Assembly: GCA_963575745.1 (NCBI GenBank)
Contig: CAUYUJ010018626.1
Span: 94,215-158,214 of the forward strand
Direction: 5' to 3'
Length of the DNA stretch: 64,000 bases
Source: Prorocentrum cordatum
Taxonomy: Eukaryota > Sar > Dinophyceae > Prorocentrales > Prorocentraceae
In this document: in pieces, positions 41,901 through 50,499 of the stretch
Layout: each line of letters begins with the position of its first letter
Numbering within the stretch: position 1 is the stretch's first letter
Notes under the pieces: model-generated
Told to the model about the DNA's origin: nothing
The model's input: the letters and a program-made list of their open reading frames with translations, nothing else
The model's database searches: none
Made by a program: the position numbers and the translations under genes

Positions 41901-42559
41901 TAGCTCAGGACAGGTCTGACATACAGTATTCGGTAAAGGAACTCGCTAGGACCATGTCAAAGCCCACGATGAGTTCTTGGAAGGGTTTAGTCAAGTTAGG
42001 AAAGTATTTGAAGTACCACAGCAGAAGCCGCTATGTGTATCAGTATCAGGAGCAGCCCCAAGAATTAACTATTTGGACTGACACGGATTACGCAGGATGT
42101 AAGCGAACGAGGAAGTCCACGAGTGGAGGGGTAGTGATGTGGGGTAAACATCTCATAAAATCTTGGAGCACGACTCAGAGTGTCATCGCATTATCGTCAG
42201 GTGAGGCAGAATATTATGGACTGGTGAAAGGAGGATCTGTGGGTTTAGGACTTCAGGCAGTATTGAGAGACTTTAACTTGGAAGTTGAGATTACAGTGAA
42301 GAGCGACGCCACGGCTGCGATTGCCATTGCGAGCAGACGAGGCTTGGGGAAAGTAAGACATATCGAGGTGTGTCAATTGTGGTTACAGCAGAAAGTTAAG
42401 GAGGGAGTGATTCGCATTGTGAAAGTAGGGACACACGAGAATGCAGCAGATGCGTTGACCAAGTATGTCAGTCGTGAAAGCATGAGCACGCATCTACGAA
42501 ACACGAATCAATGTGCATTAACAGGTAGGCATGAGCTTGCGCCAGCTACCGAATGTTGA
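38975..42559 (+). CDS. Pol: methyltransferase-like domain, reverse transcriptase and RNase H
   Basis: 1,194 codons; the homology begins slightly upstream with CYGCKCLVRG. Residues about 270-470 hold SPMCAAFSRLQ (324-334) and LFEHPAGATSW (375-385), resembling the Cys and Glu motifs of C5-cytosine methyltransferases. The RT starts near 710: FIDIKRAYFYA has the first catalytic Asp (780), LLKSMYGTRDAASNWE is the copia YG-R-A-W motif, and the box normally YVDD or HGDD reads HGDG (860-863; codon GGT at 41561). RNase H follows with IWTDTDYAGCKRTRKSTSGG (Asp 1036) and ALSSGEAEYYGL. It copies element RNA to DNA. The Gly at the second Asp should abolish activity. Confidence 0.93.
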   Translation: MRGDKEHKPHNADCRARVIEWLKKQESPSIQARLASAQLRLESKSRAPENREQESESQAKKLRINVPPPPSAKVEEPKDEWVIKGNKVICQHRRPRKELAFPTNGGCPVDWDKLKPERYTHAIMIDGGKIHEHEDAWYGKDGDDQTWAMGNPFNGYWTGWTEFEVEDEEMKDSPSKPIKRKAEDDHDEEDQQATQHRQLDMEQDEEMSEVNDIKLGLNMMGFDSELVEWLTSGELNIVRQLNEVRRATRLHGACQHETQAHVTEAYSPVRVTGMAEKIGLIPGLAMDLTTRDQHGNPWDFNVPAMRAKAKKIVKSKAALLLVVSPMCAAFSRLQTFNFKRLGADRVKQMLDYGIKHLTFAMELCEIQRRNGLYVLFEHPAGATSWGTSTVQRLLRNKDVKVYDGDLCCYDLKQMVKGEEMFIKKPTKFMTNSSAIGHELSWKCEGQHRHMELTGGGRTHRSEVYPDKLCRAILKGLIKQMKIDGRQGGTFKEEEEVANMEVEEEEQSEAQISEINWACEHENGDRKHKHQLTWTRRDYGTQRLMLPGPSGPRWSSCIRRITASIDTGKIIEDRPVNEITGKERRRMFKEGPVNTSTTFTYEAVGEVAPHRWKCCESEHEGWLKTPSTCEACERTGTVNPLPMNTINVVHKENGEITQAWDDVTGNELDPKLTVKARQEKMEQFRKHKVYEKVKEEVRRQITGKAPIGTRWIDINKGDELSPDHRSRLVAQQVKYNSKEKNIFAATPPLEAQKLLFSMAVTEGVGFTNGEREKGLKLAFIDIKRAYFYAPAKKDIFIRLPDEDYEPGMCGKLLKSMYGTRDAASNWEDCYMDFANEAGFKSGIASPCVFKHESRALWLTVHGDGFTLLGGDHDLDWFENKIKEEFEVKVRGRLGPGKEDIKAIRILNRIVEWTKEGLRYEADQRHAEIIVKELELEGVKVRTEVPGERIPVEEGDEEELSPNMTKIYQALTARANYLAQDRSDIQYSVKELARTMSKPTMSSWKGLVKLGKYLKYHSRSRYVYQYQEQPQELTIWTDTDYAGCKRTRKSTSGGVVMWGKHLIKSWSTTQSVIALSSGEAEYYGLVKGGSVGLGLQAVLRDFNLEVEITVKSDATAAIAIASRRGLGKVRHIEVCQLWLQQKVKEGVIRIVKVGTHENAADALTKYVSRESMSTHLRNTNQCALTGRHELAPATEC

Positions 42560-45116
42560 TGTACCGAATGTTGATGTTCGCAGCTCATTTCTATCAAGCA
42601 AACTGCAGCTATTAAAGGCCTTATCCACCCATTACCTCTCACTCTTGGACGTGAGCGAAGGCATGGCGGCTCCCCAGGTCAACCTCACCATTAACGGCTC
42701 CATGGTCGACCAGGGCCCGGCTGGGGATGGACCGGTTACGCGTGAGAACCTCAACCGCCGTGTTGACGACATGGTGCACGTTGCTCACGCGTTTACCGTA
42801 ACCCTCACTAACATGGCGATCAACTTCCACGGGGCCTACGACAAACACGTTGACGAGGTGCAAAGGGCCGCGGATGACATGGCGAAGAGGATCGAGGAAT
42901 TAACGCGGCAGAACGAGGCGCTGATCCAGGACAGTGACGACGTCAACGAGAATCTTCAAAGAGCGCAGGCGGAGATTAACGCTCTGATGGCGACGATTAC
43001 GGACCTGAACATTCAGAATCGCGACTCGGGAGTTAACACGGAGGAGAATGCAACCAAGTATAGGCGCATCAACGACAACATTGGTTACCTCCTGAACACC
43101 GCCAAGCGCCTTACCGAGAACATCACGCCCCTGCAGGACTTCGAGGGTAAACGTGATGCGGCACTACGCCTGTTGGTGGCAGTAACAGAGTGGCTGGAAG
43201 GATTACAGAGGTTCTTGCATGACCCGATCAACTCCCCGGTTACCAACATCCCGCAGGTTCCTCCGCCGTTGCCCGAGCAGCCCCCAACGGCAGTGGCCGC
43301 CAAGGCACCTCCCACTGCAGTCAACGCGGGGGGCGGGGCCAGCCAGCCTCTTGCCCGAGCTGCCGCGGCATCGGGTGCAACCCCGGCTCAGGGCTTTACC
43401 GGCGCCGCGCCCAAGACCGGAGGGTTCGGTCGATCCGTGTCGCCGAACAAGATCCCGCAGTCAACGTCACCTCAACCTGTTTACAAGAAAGCACCCAAGG
43501 CCATGCATGAGCGTAAACGGGAACTGGAAGAGTTACTGCAGCTGGGAATGAAGATGGATGAAGATCGTGCGCAGGGCAGGCCACGTGACGAAGTATCAAA
43601 AGGTCCTGCCCCGGTGGTGAACGTGAGGGCGCCCAGGCCGCCTCCTCCAGGCCTTGGTGAGTCAGGTGCATCGAGCAGTGTTAGCGGCATGAATCCCCCG
43701 CCTCCGGCGCCCAAGAAGTTATCGACCCAGTATGTTCCTCCACCGCAGCCTCGAGCTGTTAGCCGTACGGACGAGCAGCTTGCGGCATACTCGCGGAACA
43801 TTGCCAGGGGCATGTACCGCCCACTGTACCATGTCAACGGCCGCATGCCCATGGTGAACGACAGGAGCGAGGACCACGATGTCAACCACAAGGTGGAGCC
43901 CGACCCCAGGGAGGTAGTCGCGTTAACGATGAAGACGCGCGACAACTGGCGCAGGTTCGAAGGCAACTTCGTCGGACATGTGGCAAAAGAGGGGTTAACG
44001 ACTCCAGGCGGTCGATCTATTCAGGGCAACACGGGGCGGGAGCTTAACGACTACGATGAGGTGTTCGTCGACATTTACGGGCAGCACGCTTACGGCTTCC
44101 TTGGTTACTCCGTGTTGAAGGGCCCAAGCAGCTGGAGATCTCAGTTGACGGAGAAGGAGCTGGAAAAGCACGACGAGTGGGTTGACGCGGTCGGGCACGT
44201 ACAATCCCTGTTCGACGACGAGTACGTGCCGCCGATCCACGTTAACGATCTCCACCCAGTGTGGTTCGACGTTCACAGCTGCCCAGACACACAGGTCTAC
44301 GTCAACAAGGCACCAGAAATGAACGAGAAACAGCTTAACGGCCTTCTGCTAACGTGGGCCGGGATGCTGCCCCACGGCAACCCCACCGTGGTCTCCGTTA
44401 AGCACCTGGTGGAAGACACTTACGGACCGCACGGTTACATCTCAACTGGGGTTACCGTGATCAGGTTTGCGACGCACGACCTTGCCAAGCTCTATTGCCG
44501 TTACATGAACGGGCTCCAGGTGTATTACCGCAACTACTTCATCGAGGATCTCGAGGTCAGGAGCGCCGAGGAGTTAAAGGGCAGCATCAACAAGCCTCCG
44601 GTTTACTGGCACCAGACCATCCTAGACGTCGCTCTTAACGATCAGGGGTCCATGAGGGCACTTTACCGTGACAACTGGCCCGCTGATCACATCACCGAGC
44701 GTAAAAGTGACCACCGCGAGAAGCTCTGTTGGTTTGGATGGTTGCCGTGCGACGACTTCCCCAACTGGCTTACCGACCCGGCCTGGACTGTGAACCCGTT
44801 TACCGGAGTTGCGGTCGAGGAGCACCTCCGCAACAATCCAGGTGGTAAACCTCTGCTGAAGGCTCCCCACGCCAGTTACTGGAGGGCCATCGGCACTTAC
44901 CACAACATTGTTGACGGGTCCACCAAGAGTTTTGACGAGGGGTGCTGGCTGGACGACGAGGAGCGCATTAACGCGTACCTGGACACCGACTATTACAGCC
45001 CGACGCAGGCCCTTAACAGGGTGTCGTCCTATACGGCGGCCAGCGTGGGGCACCGTGGTTTACCGAAGTCCAGGGGCGCGCGTGCTCCGTCAGTGAGGCG
45101 CCCGCGCCGCTCGTAA
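42531..45116 (+). CDS. Extra ORF in env position, unknown function
   Basis: 861 codons, overlapping the pol end by 29 bases in another frame. A second ATG at 42663 (817 codons) starts MAAPQVNLTINGS and may be the true start. Order: residues about 100-170 form a coiled coil (DEVQRAADDMAKRIEELTRQ), 235-440 a Pro/Ala-rich linker, and 440-861 a globular part without membrane segments. A stretch near 640-680, TGVTVIRFATHDLAKLYCRY then MNGLQVYYRN, resembles the second half of an RRM. There is no signal peptide, furin site or transmembrane helix, so it is not a usual envelope protein. It is GC-richer than gag-pol, suggesting a separate origin. It may be translated from a trans-spliced or subgenomic RNA (inference). 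Confidence 0.85.
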   Translation: MSLRQLPNVDVPNVDVRSSFLSSKLQLLKALSTHYLSLLDVSEGMAAPQVNLTINGSMVDQGPAGDGPVTRENLNRRVDDMVHVAHAFTVTLTNMAINFHGAYDKHVDEVQRAADDMAKRIEELTRQNEALIQDSDDVNENLQRAQAEINALMATITDLNIQNRDSGVNTEENATKYRRINDNIGYLLNTAKRLTENITPLQDFEGKRDAALRLLVAVTEWLEGLQRFLHDPINSPVTNIPQVPPPLPEQPPTAVAAKAPPTAVNAGGGASQPLARAAAASGATPAQGFTGAAPKTGGFGRSVSPNKIPQSTSPQPVYKKAPKAMHERKRELEELLQLGMKMDEDRAQGRPRDEVSKGPAPVVNVRAPRPPPPGLGESGASSSVSGMNPPPPAPKKLSTQYVPPPQPRAVSRTDEQLAAYSRNIARGMYRPLYHVNGRMPMVNDRSEDHDVNHKVEPDPREVVALTMKTRDNWRRFEGNFVGHVAKEGLTTPGGRSIQGNTGRELNDYDEVFVDIYGQHAYGFLGYSVLKGPSSWRSQLTEKELEKHDEWVDAVGHVQSLFDDEYVPPIHVNDLHPVWFDVHSCPDTQVYVNKAPEMNEKQLNGLLLTWAGMLPHGNPTVVSVKHLVEDTYGPHGYISTGVTVIRFATHDLAKLYCRYMNGLQVYYRNYFIEDLEVRSAEELKGSINKPPVYWHQTILDVALNDQGSMRALYRDNWPADHITERKSDHREKLCWFGWLPCDDFPNWLTDPAWTVNPFTGVAVEEHLRNNPGGKPLLKAPHASYWRAIGTYHNIVDGSTKSFDEGCWLDDEERINAYLDTDYYSPTQALNRVSSYTAASVGHRGLPKSRGARAPSVRRPRRS

Positions 45117-45515
45117 ACGGTGACAGGTGACCGGCATGCCTTTCTTTTACGCTCGCTCTCATCTCCCCTCTCAACCAGGCTTAACAATAGCGTTGCAGTA
45201 GACCATTGAGCTGAATCTATTTGCATGTGCATCTTTTATAGTTACCGCAGGTATTGGCGCATAAAAAGCGAAAGCAATCAAAACCATATAAATGCTAGCC
45301 TGCCGTGTGAACTTTGGATGCTACGTTTAAACTCGTAACTGATTGAATGTTTACTTGAGCTCACGTTGCATGTCTGAGAGACGTGGTGCTCGTGAACGTT
45401 GTTACGAGATATTTTGAATTCGGTGATGTAACGATGTTCATACAGTCTGTTGCTTGATTTAACCTGTCTTTGAGTTTACAGGCACCTCCCCGTCAGCCAA
45501 TGCGGACTGGCGTCC
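45117..45515 (+). other. Element 3' untranslated region
   Basis: About 400 bases, AT-richer than the surroundings, with no ORF, between the extra ORF and the polypurine tract. Confidence 0.7.
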
Positions 45516-45524
45516 GAGGGGGGG
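45516..45524 (+). promoter_or_regulatory. Polypurine tract
   Basis: GAGGGGGGG lies directly before the 3' LTR, the position for plus-strand DNA priming. Confidence 0.85.
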
Positions 45525-45699
45525 TGTTAACATGTAAGCATGCGTGTGACAGGGGAGGAATAGTAACCCTGCTGCCTTTGGCTCAAGTGTTTAACGGTCG
45601 AAGCTACATAGACCTGCTTTGCCGTTCGGGAGTATAAAGGTGACCTATCGTTATCATTGTCGCCAAGCTCCCGCGCAGAACCCTCCTCGGGGTTTTGCA
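45525..45699 (+). repeat. 3' LTR, 175 bp
   Basis: Identical to the 5' LTR except for one T-to-C difference. It carries TTTGGCTCAAG at 45577-45587. Confidence 0.97.
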
Positions 45700-45772
45700 G
45701 GAGGAGGAGGAGGAGGAGGGGGATGAGGAGGGACGAGGAGGACGAGCAGGAGGACGAGCGAGGGAGGAGCGA
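45700..45772. repeat. (GAG)n array, right of the copia insertion
   Basis: Continuation of the target microsatellite. Confidence 0.9.
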
Positions 45773-45813
45773 AGCGAAGGAGCACGATTGAGGAGGAGGG
45801 CCTGCTGCCCGAG

Positions 45814-45834
45814 GCCAAGACCACCAAGAAGATC
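45814..45834 (+). CDS. eL42 exon 6 (21-nt microexon)
   Basis: After the acceptor CTGCCCGAG it reads AKTTKKI, the conserved segment that follows KPVFHKK in eL42. The next base pair is GC, a GC donor (GCCGGG). It is seven codons, phase 0, consistent with exon 5. The exon lies 114 bp after the copia element. Chance occurrence of this heptapeptide in the right order, strand and phase with AG|G and GC borders is small but not zero. Confidence 0.7.
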
Positions 45835-46085
45835 GCCGGGGCCCCGTCCTCCCCGCGCGACGGGGCGGCCCCGGGAGGGCCGCCGCCGAGGCCTCATCGA
45901 GGGGCGCGCGGTTCCCGTCGGCGCACGTCGGTGAGGCGGCGGCGGCCCCAGGGACGGCAGAGCCCAGACCTCGCCGAAAGGAAGAGGAGGAGAAGAAGGA
46001 GGGGGAGGAGGAGGAGGAGGAGGAGGAAGAGGAGGGACAGGCAGGATATAGAGGCTGTTGTGCGCGTTGGGATCGCCGGGCCAGG
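45835..46085. other. Start of eL42 intron 6; short GAG array
   Basis: GC-rich sequence with a GAG array at about 45975-46040. No further eL42 exon was found here. Confidence 0.4.
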
Positions 46086-46465
46086 CTAATGTAGAGGCTG
46101 TTGAGGATGGCCGCCGGATGGAGGGCATCAGCCGGCCGTGGTGGAGGGCATGGGTACGGCCTTGGTAGGGGCTGTTGACGATCGGGGCGATCGAAATCGG
46201 TACGGAAAGGAGGGGTACTACGACCGACGGCATCTCTGGCTCATCCTGAGCAGGACGCGTTGTCGGTGTCGACGCGGGCGTGGTCCATTTGAGACAGGAG
46301 GCCGCCTGCCCAAATGCGGCCGCTGTAGGTTTTGGGCAACAGGTGTTGCTGGGCATCGTGCACATGTTCCTCGTGCCCATTTCGGGCGTCCAAAAATTGA
46401 GGATGGCCACCGGGTGGGAACATCAACCGTCCGTGGTGGAGGGCATGGGCACGGCCTCCATGGCC
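46086..46465. repeat. Dispersed repeat I (copy 2) flanked by a 60-bp direct repeat
   Basis: The centre at 46170-46400 matches 15.77-16.03 kb. TTGAGGATGGCC and CCGTGGTGGAGGGCATGGG occur on both sides (about 46100 and 46400). On the minus strand CCPKPT and GQAASCLKWT are conserved. Confidence 0.6.
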
Positions 46466-46839
46466 GCCGCGGGGCGTGGGCCACTGGCTGGAGAGATCTG
46501 GCGGATCCTGCAGGTGGCCGCACCTGTGGCCAAGATGTGGCAGCACTTTCGGGGGAGCTCATCCTCTGTCGCTCTGCCGAGTGGGCTGCCAGGGCAGCGC
46601 ATCCTTGGACGCCGCCGCGCGAGAGAGCGGAAGCGGCCCAGGTGATCCAGGTCAGCGCTGCTGTCCAGTGGGGGAACGCAGCTCTTTCAAAGATTATGCT
46701 AACGGAGTTCCCCACATAAAGATATTAACGGTTTCGTGGGACCCATGGGGTACGACAACATCACGAAGGAGAAGCTCATCGAACGAGTAAGTACGCACGA
46801 AAGGGCAGACGAAAGAAAGGAGGAGGGAGGACAGGTGCT
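46466..46839. other. Unassigned stretch
   Basis: Open frames without known motifs; nothing recognised. Confidence 0.35.
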
Positions 46840-48440
46840 CAGGAAACGAAGCCTTGTAAATAGTACGGCTTCTTGATACCATCCTCGCTCTGGCGGGGCC
46901 CCGCTGGAAGGGGGGAGGGCTACGAAACCTGGTGAAGAGTAATGCTTTCCGCGACCCTCCTCGTTCAAGCGCGGCCTCTCTGGAGGAGTGGAGGGGGGAC
47001 ACGAAACCGTGTAAACTGCCTTGTTGTCCGATATCCTCCTGGAGGAGGAGGGGGAGGAAGAGGATAAGATGGATGATGGTGACGAGCAGCAGCAGTATCA
47101 TCATCATCTTCGTCATCATCAGCATCATCGGCATCATCATAACCATCATCACCATCAGCATCATCATCACCATCGTCAGCGCCATCGTCATCACCATCAT
47201 CGTCGTCGCCATCATCGTCATCATCATCATCATCATCATCGTCATCATCATCATCACCATCACCGCCCTTGGCATCAGCATCATCCGCATCATCTTGGAC
47301 GTCATCATCATCAGCATCATTGCCGTCATCATCATCAACAGCACCAGCAACGTCAGCATCAGCAGCAACATCGTCATCATCACCAGCATCTGCATCATCA
47401 TCCTCGTCGTCGTCGTTGTCATCATCGTCAGCATCATCATCGTCATCATCAGCATCATCGTCATCAACATCATCAGAATCGCCGTCATCGCCATCGTCAT
47501 CGTCCATCACCATTATCGCCATCGTCATCGTCATCGTGAACAGCAACATACCCATCGTCATCACCATCATCATGGTGAAGCCTTCCTCATCGCAGAACCC
47601 CCCCTCCTCCTCACCCTCCTCAGTGGGAGGAGTAGGACGTGAGATGGATAGGTAATGTTCCCCCCTCCTCCTCACCCATGTCAGTGGGAGGGGCACGAAA
47701 CCATATACATAGCATGGGTTTCCGATACCGTCCTCGCTCAGGCGGGGCTTTCCTGGAGAGGTGGGAAGGGCACGAAACCATGTAAATAGTATGGGTTTCC
47801 GATACCCTCCTCGGTCAGGCGGGGCCGCCCTGGAGGGATGGGAGGGGCACGAAACCATATACATAATATGGGTATCCGATACCCTCCTCGCTCAAGCGGG
47901 GCTTCCCAGGAGGGGTGGGACGGGCACGAAACCATGTAAATAATATGGGTCTCCGATACCCTCCTCGCTCAAGCGGGGCCTCCCTGGAGGGGTGGAAGGG
48001 GCGCGAAAGCATGTAAATCGTATAGGGTTTCCGATACCCTCCTCGCTCAGGCGGGGCCTCCCTGGAGGGGAGGGAGGGGCACGAAACCACGTAAACAGGA
48101 TGGGTTTGCGATACCCTCCTCGCTCAGGCGGGGCCTCCCTGGAGGGATGGGAGGGGCACGAAACCATGTAAATAGTATGGGTTCCCGATGCCCTCCTCGC
48201 TCAGGCGCGGCCTCCCTGGAGGGATGGGAGGGGCACGAAACCATGTAAATAGTATGGGTGTTCGATACCCTCCTCGCTCAGGCGGGGCCTCCCTGGAGAG
48301 ATGGGAAGGGCACGAAACCTTGTAAATAGTATGGGTCTCCGATACCTTCCTCGCTCAGGCGGGGCCTCCCTGGAGGGATGGGAGGGGCACGAAACCTTGT
48401 AAATAGTATGGGTTTCCGATACCCTCCTCGCTCAGGCGGG
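46840..48440. repeat. 77-bp minisatellite, split into two blocks
   Basis: CACGAAACC landmarks fall near 46845, 46921 and 47000, and then at 47694, 47771, 47848, 47925, 48002, 48080, 48157, 48234, 48311 and 48388. The step is 77 bp with one 78. Units share GTAAATAGTATGGGTTTCCG and CCTCCTCGCTCAGGCGGGGC. The gap at 47.09-47.58 kb is a CAT/CGT array. Confidence 0.97.
47090..47560. repeat. (CAT/CGT)n array inside the 77-bp minisatellite
   Basis: A compound ATC/GTC/AGC trinucleotide array; long frames on both strands are artefacts. Confidence 0.95.
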
Positions 48441-48744
48441 GTATTGATATGGGAGGCGGGAGGCGGGAGGGAGAAGGAGAGGATGTTCTGGGAAAACAAG
48501 AACCCCACTCAGGATGTGGGGAAAATCATCCCGGTGAAGGCGGCCTCGGGCCATCCTCCCGCTCCCTCAGGCGGTCGTTCCACGTCGGCCACCGCGTTGC
48601 TCACGACGTCGAGGCGTCCTTCCGCCTCCGCCAGCTGGGAAGCGCGCGGCGGCCCGCCGAAGGCGTGGGCGCGGATACCCCCCGCAGGGTCCGCTGATGG
48701 TCCTGTGGCGATACGGTGGGAGCGTTTGGTGAGGAGAGCGCCCC
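48441..48744. other. Unassigned stretch
   Basis: GC-rich with several open frames; nothing recognised. Confidence 0.35.
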
Positions 48745-49444
48745 AAGAGTCTCCATGCCTTGGCGGGATTCTTCTTGGACGAGGGCGGCGATGGCACGCA
48801 TGGCCAATCCACGATGGAGGTTCCACTGGCTTACAGTGCGAGTGGTGCGCTATGCTTCGCGCTGGTCTGGACCTTCCCCTCGCGGGGGTTCAGTCTGCTC
48901 GTCCTACGGGGTGTCTGAAGGAGGGGGGGCTCTTCATGACCCTCAGGAAGGGGATGGAGGTCTCACTGGCTTGAAGACCCAAGAGTCTTCATGCCTTGGC
49001 GGGTTCCTTCTCGGACGAGAGCGGCAATGGCACCCATGGCAAATCCACGGTGGAGGTCCCACTGGCTTCCAGTCCCCGGTCGTCGGGGATCTCCCGAGAG
49101 TCCTACAGGGGGAGGCGGGTTTCACGTCGTTGGGGACCTCCCGAGAGAAGTGAACCCCGCCTCCCCCTTCAGAAATCGCTGGGTGGTGGGGTAGAGTTTG
49201 CATGAGGCCTCCTTAGTGCATGGCATGGCGGCACAGCCGGCCAGCGCCCAGCGCCGGCGGCGGCTCTTGGGCCGCGGCGCGCAGCGACTCGGCCCCCGCG
49301 GCCGCGGTGGAGGTGCTCCGCGCGGCGGCGACGGCGGCGCCGAAGGGGCCCCCCCGGGTCCGCTCGCCGACCCGCGCGCCCAGCCATCGACAGCCGCCAC
49401 CGCTGGCCACGGCTCTCCCGCGGCAGTGGTCAGCCACGCGCAGA
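48745..49444. repeat. Direct duplication with 230-bp spacing, then GC-rich sequence
   Basis: CCAAGAGTCT, CATGCCTTGGCGGG, GGACGAG-GCGGC and ATGGCCAATCCACG-TGGAGGT-CCACTGGCTT occur at about 48748 and 48980. A third partial copy lies at 49600-49630. From 49200 to 49440 the sequence is GC-rich and unassigned. Confidence 0.7.
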
Positions 49445-49589
49445 GGGGGGTGGGGGGAGGGGGGAGGGCTTCTTAGAAGCACCCCTGCTTCTTAGAAGGC
49501 GCGGGCCTTATCTGTAGATGTTGTAGATGTAAGGCCGGCGCCTTCTGAGAAGCAGCCTGCTTCTAAGAAGCCCTCCCCCCTCCCCCCCC
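49445..49589. mobile_element. Family D hairpin element (copy 2), complete
   Basis: GGAGGGCTTCTTAGAAGCAC, GCTTCTTAGAAGGCGCGGGC and their inverses form arms of about 60 bases around TGTAGATGTTGTAGATGTA. It has a G-run at the left and a C-run at the right. Confidence 0.85.
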
Positions 49590-49787
49590 GCCGTCCGAAT
49601 GACACGCATGGCCAATCCACGATGGAGCCTCTGGGCTCCTCTATCCGGCGGGTCCCTGTCCGAGGCCCCCGCACCGCAGCGGCAGGGGCTCCGTGCCTGC
49701 CGCCGCGGCCGCGGCGCCCGGGCCCACGGAGGCGCCGCGCTCTCGTGCCCACCACCGCGCTCCCCTTCCCCCGCCTCCAGGAAGGAC

Positions 49788-50145
49788 GCGGAGGAGGAGA
49801 AGGAGGCGGAGGAGGAGGAGGAGGAGGAGGAGGAGGAGGGGGAGGAGGAGGAGGAGAAGGAGGAGGAGGAGGAGGAGGAGGAGGACGAGGAGGAGGAGGA
49901 GGAGGAGGACTGAGGACGACGACGAGCCTCCAGCTACATCGCCAAAGGCCGCCCCTGCGAGGAGGATGAGGAGGAGGAGGAGGAGGAGGAGGAGGAGGAG
50001 GAGGAGGAGGAGGAGAGGGGGAGGGGGAGGGGAGGAGGAGGAGGGGGAGGGGGAGGAGGAGGAGGAGGAGGAGGAGGAGGAGGAGGAGGAGGAGGAGGAG
50101 AAGGAGGAGGAGGAGGAGGAGGAGGAGGAGGAGGAGGAGGAGAGG
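49788..50145. repeat. (GAG)n arrays
   Basis: Two long purine arrays split by about 45 bases of mixed sequence. Confidence 0.95.
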
Positions 50146-50499
50146 CCGGGGGATTGTGGAGCCCGTCGTCGTTGTCATACAGTTTGTACCGAGTGAAACG
50201 CTCGTTCACCCAGAAATTCGATTGTTGTTTGTCATTTTTATTTTCGCCGTGATCCCCTCATACTAATTTTCTCGTTGTATCGTTCTCTAGTGTTCTCTCT
50301 CTCTCTCTCTTTGTCTCTCTCTCTCTCTCTCTCTCTTTGCCTATCTCGAGCACCACGCCAACGCATGCCGATGCGATACACATCCATTCCCAACCAACAC
50401 CAAGGCCAATGCAATGCAAATGGGGAATCCCTTCGTTCGGTGGATAGCAATAATAATACTTTGTGGATGAGGTCAATACGAATCCTTCTTCGGAGGATT
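50146..50499. other. Spacer with (CT)n microsatellite
   Basis: A CT tract lies at about 50292-50340. CAATGCAATG-type units begin near 50400. Confidence 0.5.

Larger units (their letters stand above)
34928..45699 (+). mobile_element. Ty1/copia LTR retrotransposon, complete, 10,772 bp
   Basis: Order: 5' LTR, primer site, Gag-protease ORF, integrase, methyltransferase-like domain, reverse transcriptase and RNase H, an extra 861-codon ORF, polypurine tract, 3' LTR. Integrase before reverse transcriptase marks the Ty1/copia superfamily. LTRs are 175 bp and differ at one base (T near 35075 against C), so insertion is recent. It is about twice the length of a typical copia element because of long linkers and the extra ORF. 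It lies in eL42 intron 5, same strand, and ends 114 bp before exon 6. Three frame changes in pol and an altered RT box make this copy unlikely to move on its own. Confidence 0.95.
7335..45834 (+). other. Gene span: ribosomal protein eL42, exons 1-6
   Basis: Six short exons in order on one strand spell the first 66 codons of eL42 (human RPL36A, yeast RPL42), a zinc-binding protein of the large ribosomal subunit near the E site. Introns are 7364-10529, 10567-13178, 13203-23241, 23287-31310 and 31353-45813. Donors are GT, GT, GC, GA and GC; a sixth donor after exon 6 is GC. All acceptors are AG followed by G, the pattern known in dinoflagellates. The conserved remainder (a VLRLEC-type stretch and a KRCKHFELGG-type motif) was not found up to 64 kb, so the gene probably continues outside. 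The introns are filled with trinucleotide arrays, small elements, satellites and one whole copia element. Confidence 0.85.

Noticed and set aside
42531-45116. Retroviral-type envelope protein
   Set aside because: No signal peptide, cleavage site or transmembrane helix is visible; only its position resembles env.
46627-46650. AQVIQ as the carboxyl end of eL42
   Set aside because: Only a few residues match, there is no stop codon at the right place and the preceding eL42 motifs are absent.
47738-48508. Minus-strand ORFs with VSCPSHPSREAPPERGGY repeats
   Set aside because: They come from the 77-bp minisatellite, which is read in changing frames; nothing supports translation.
48830-48870. CEWC as the second eL42 zinc knuckle
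   Set aside because: The preceding junction is AG|T instead of AG|G, the flanking residues do not fit, and the block belongs to a duplicated repeat.
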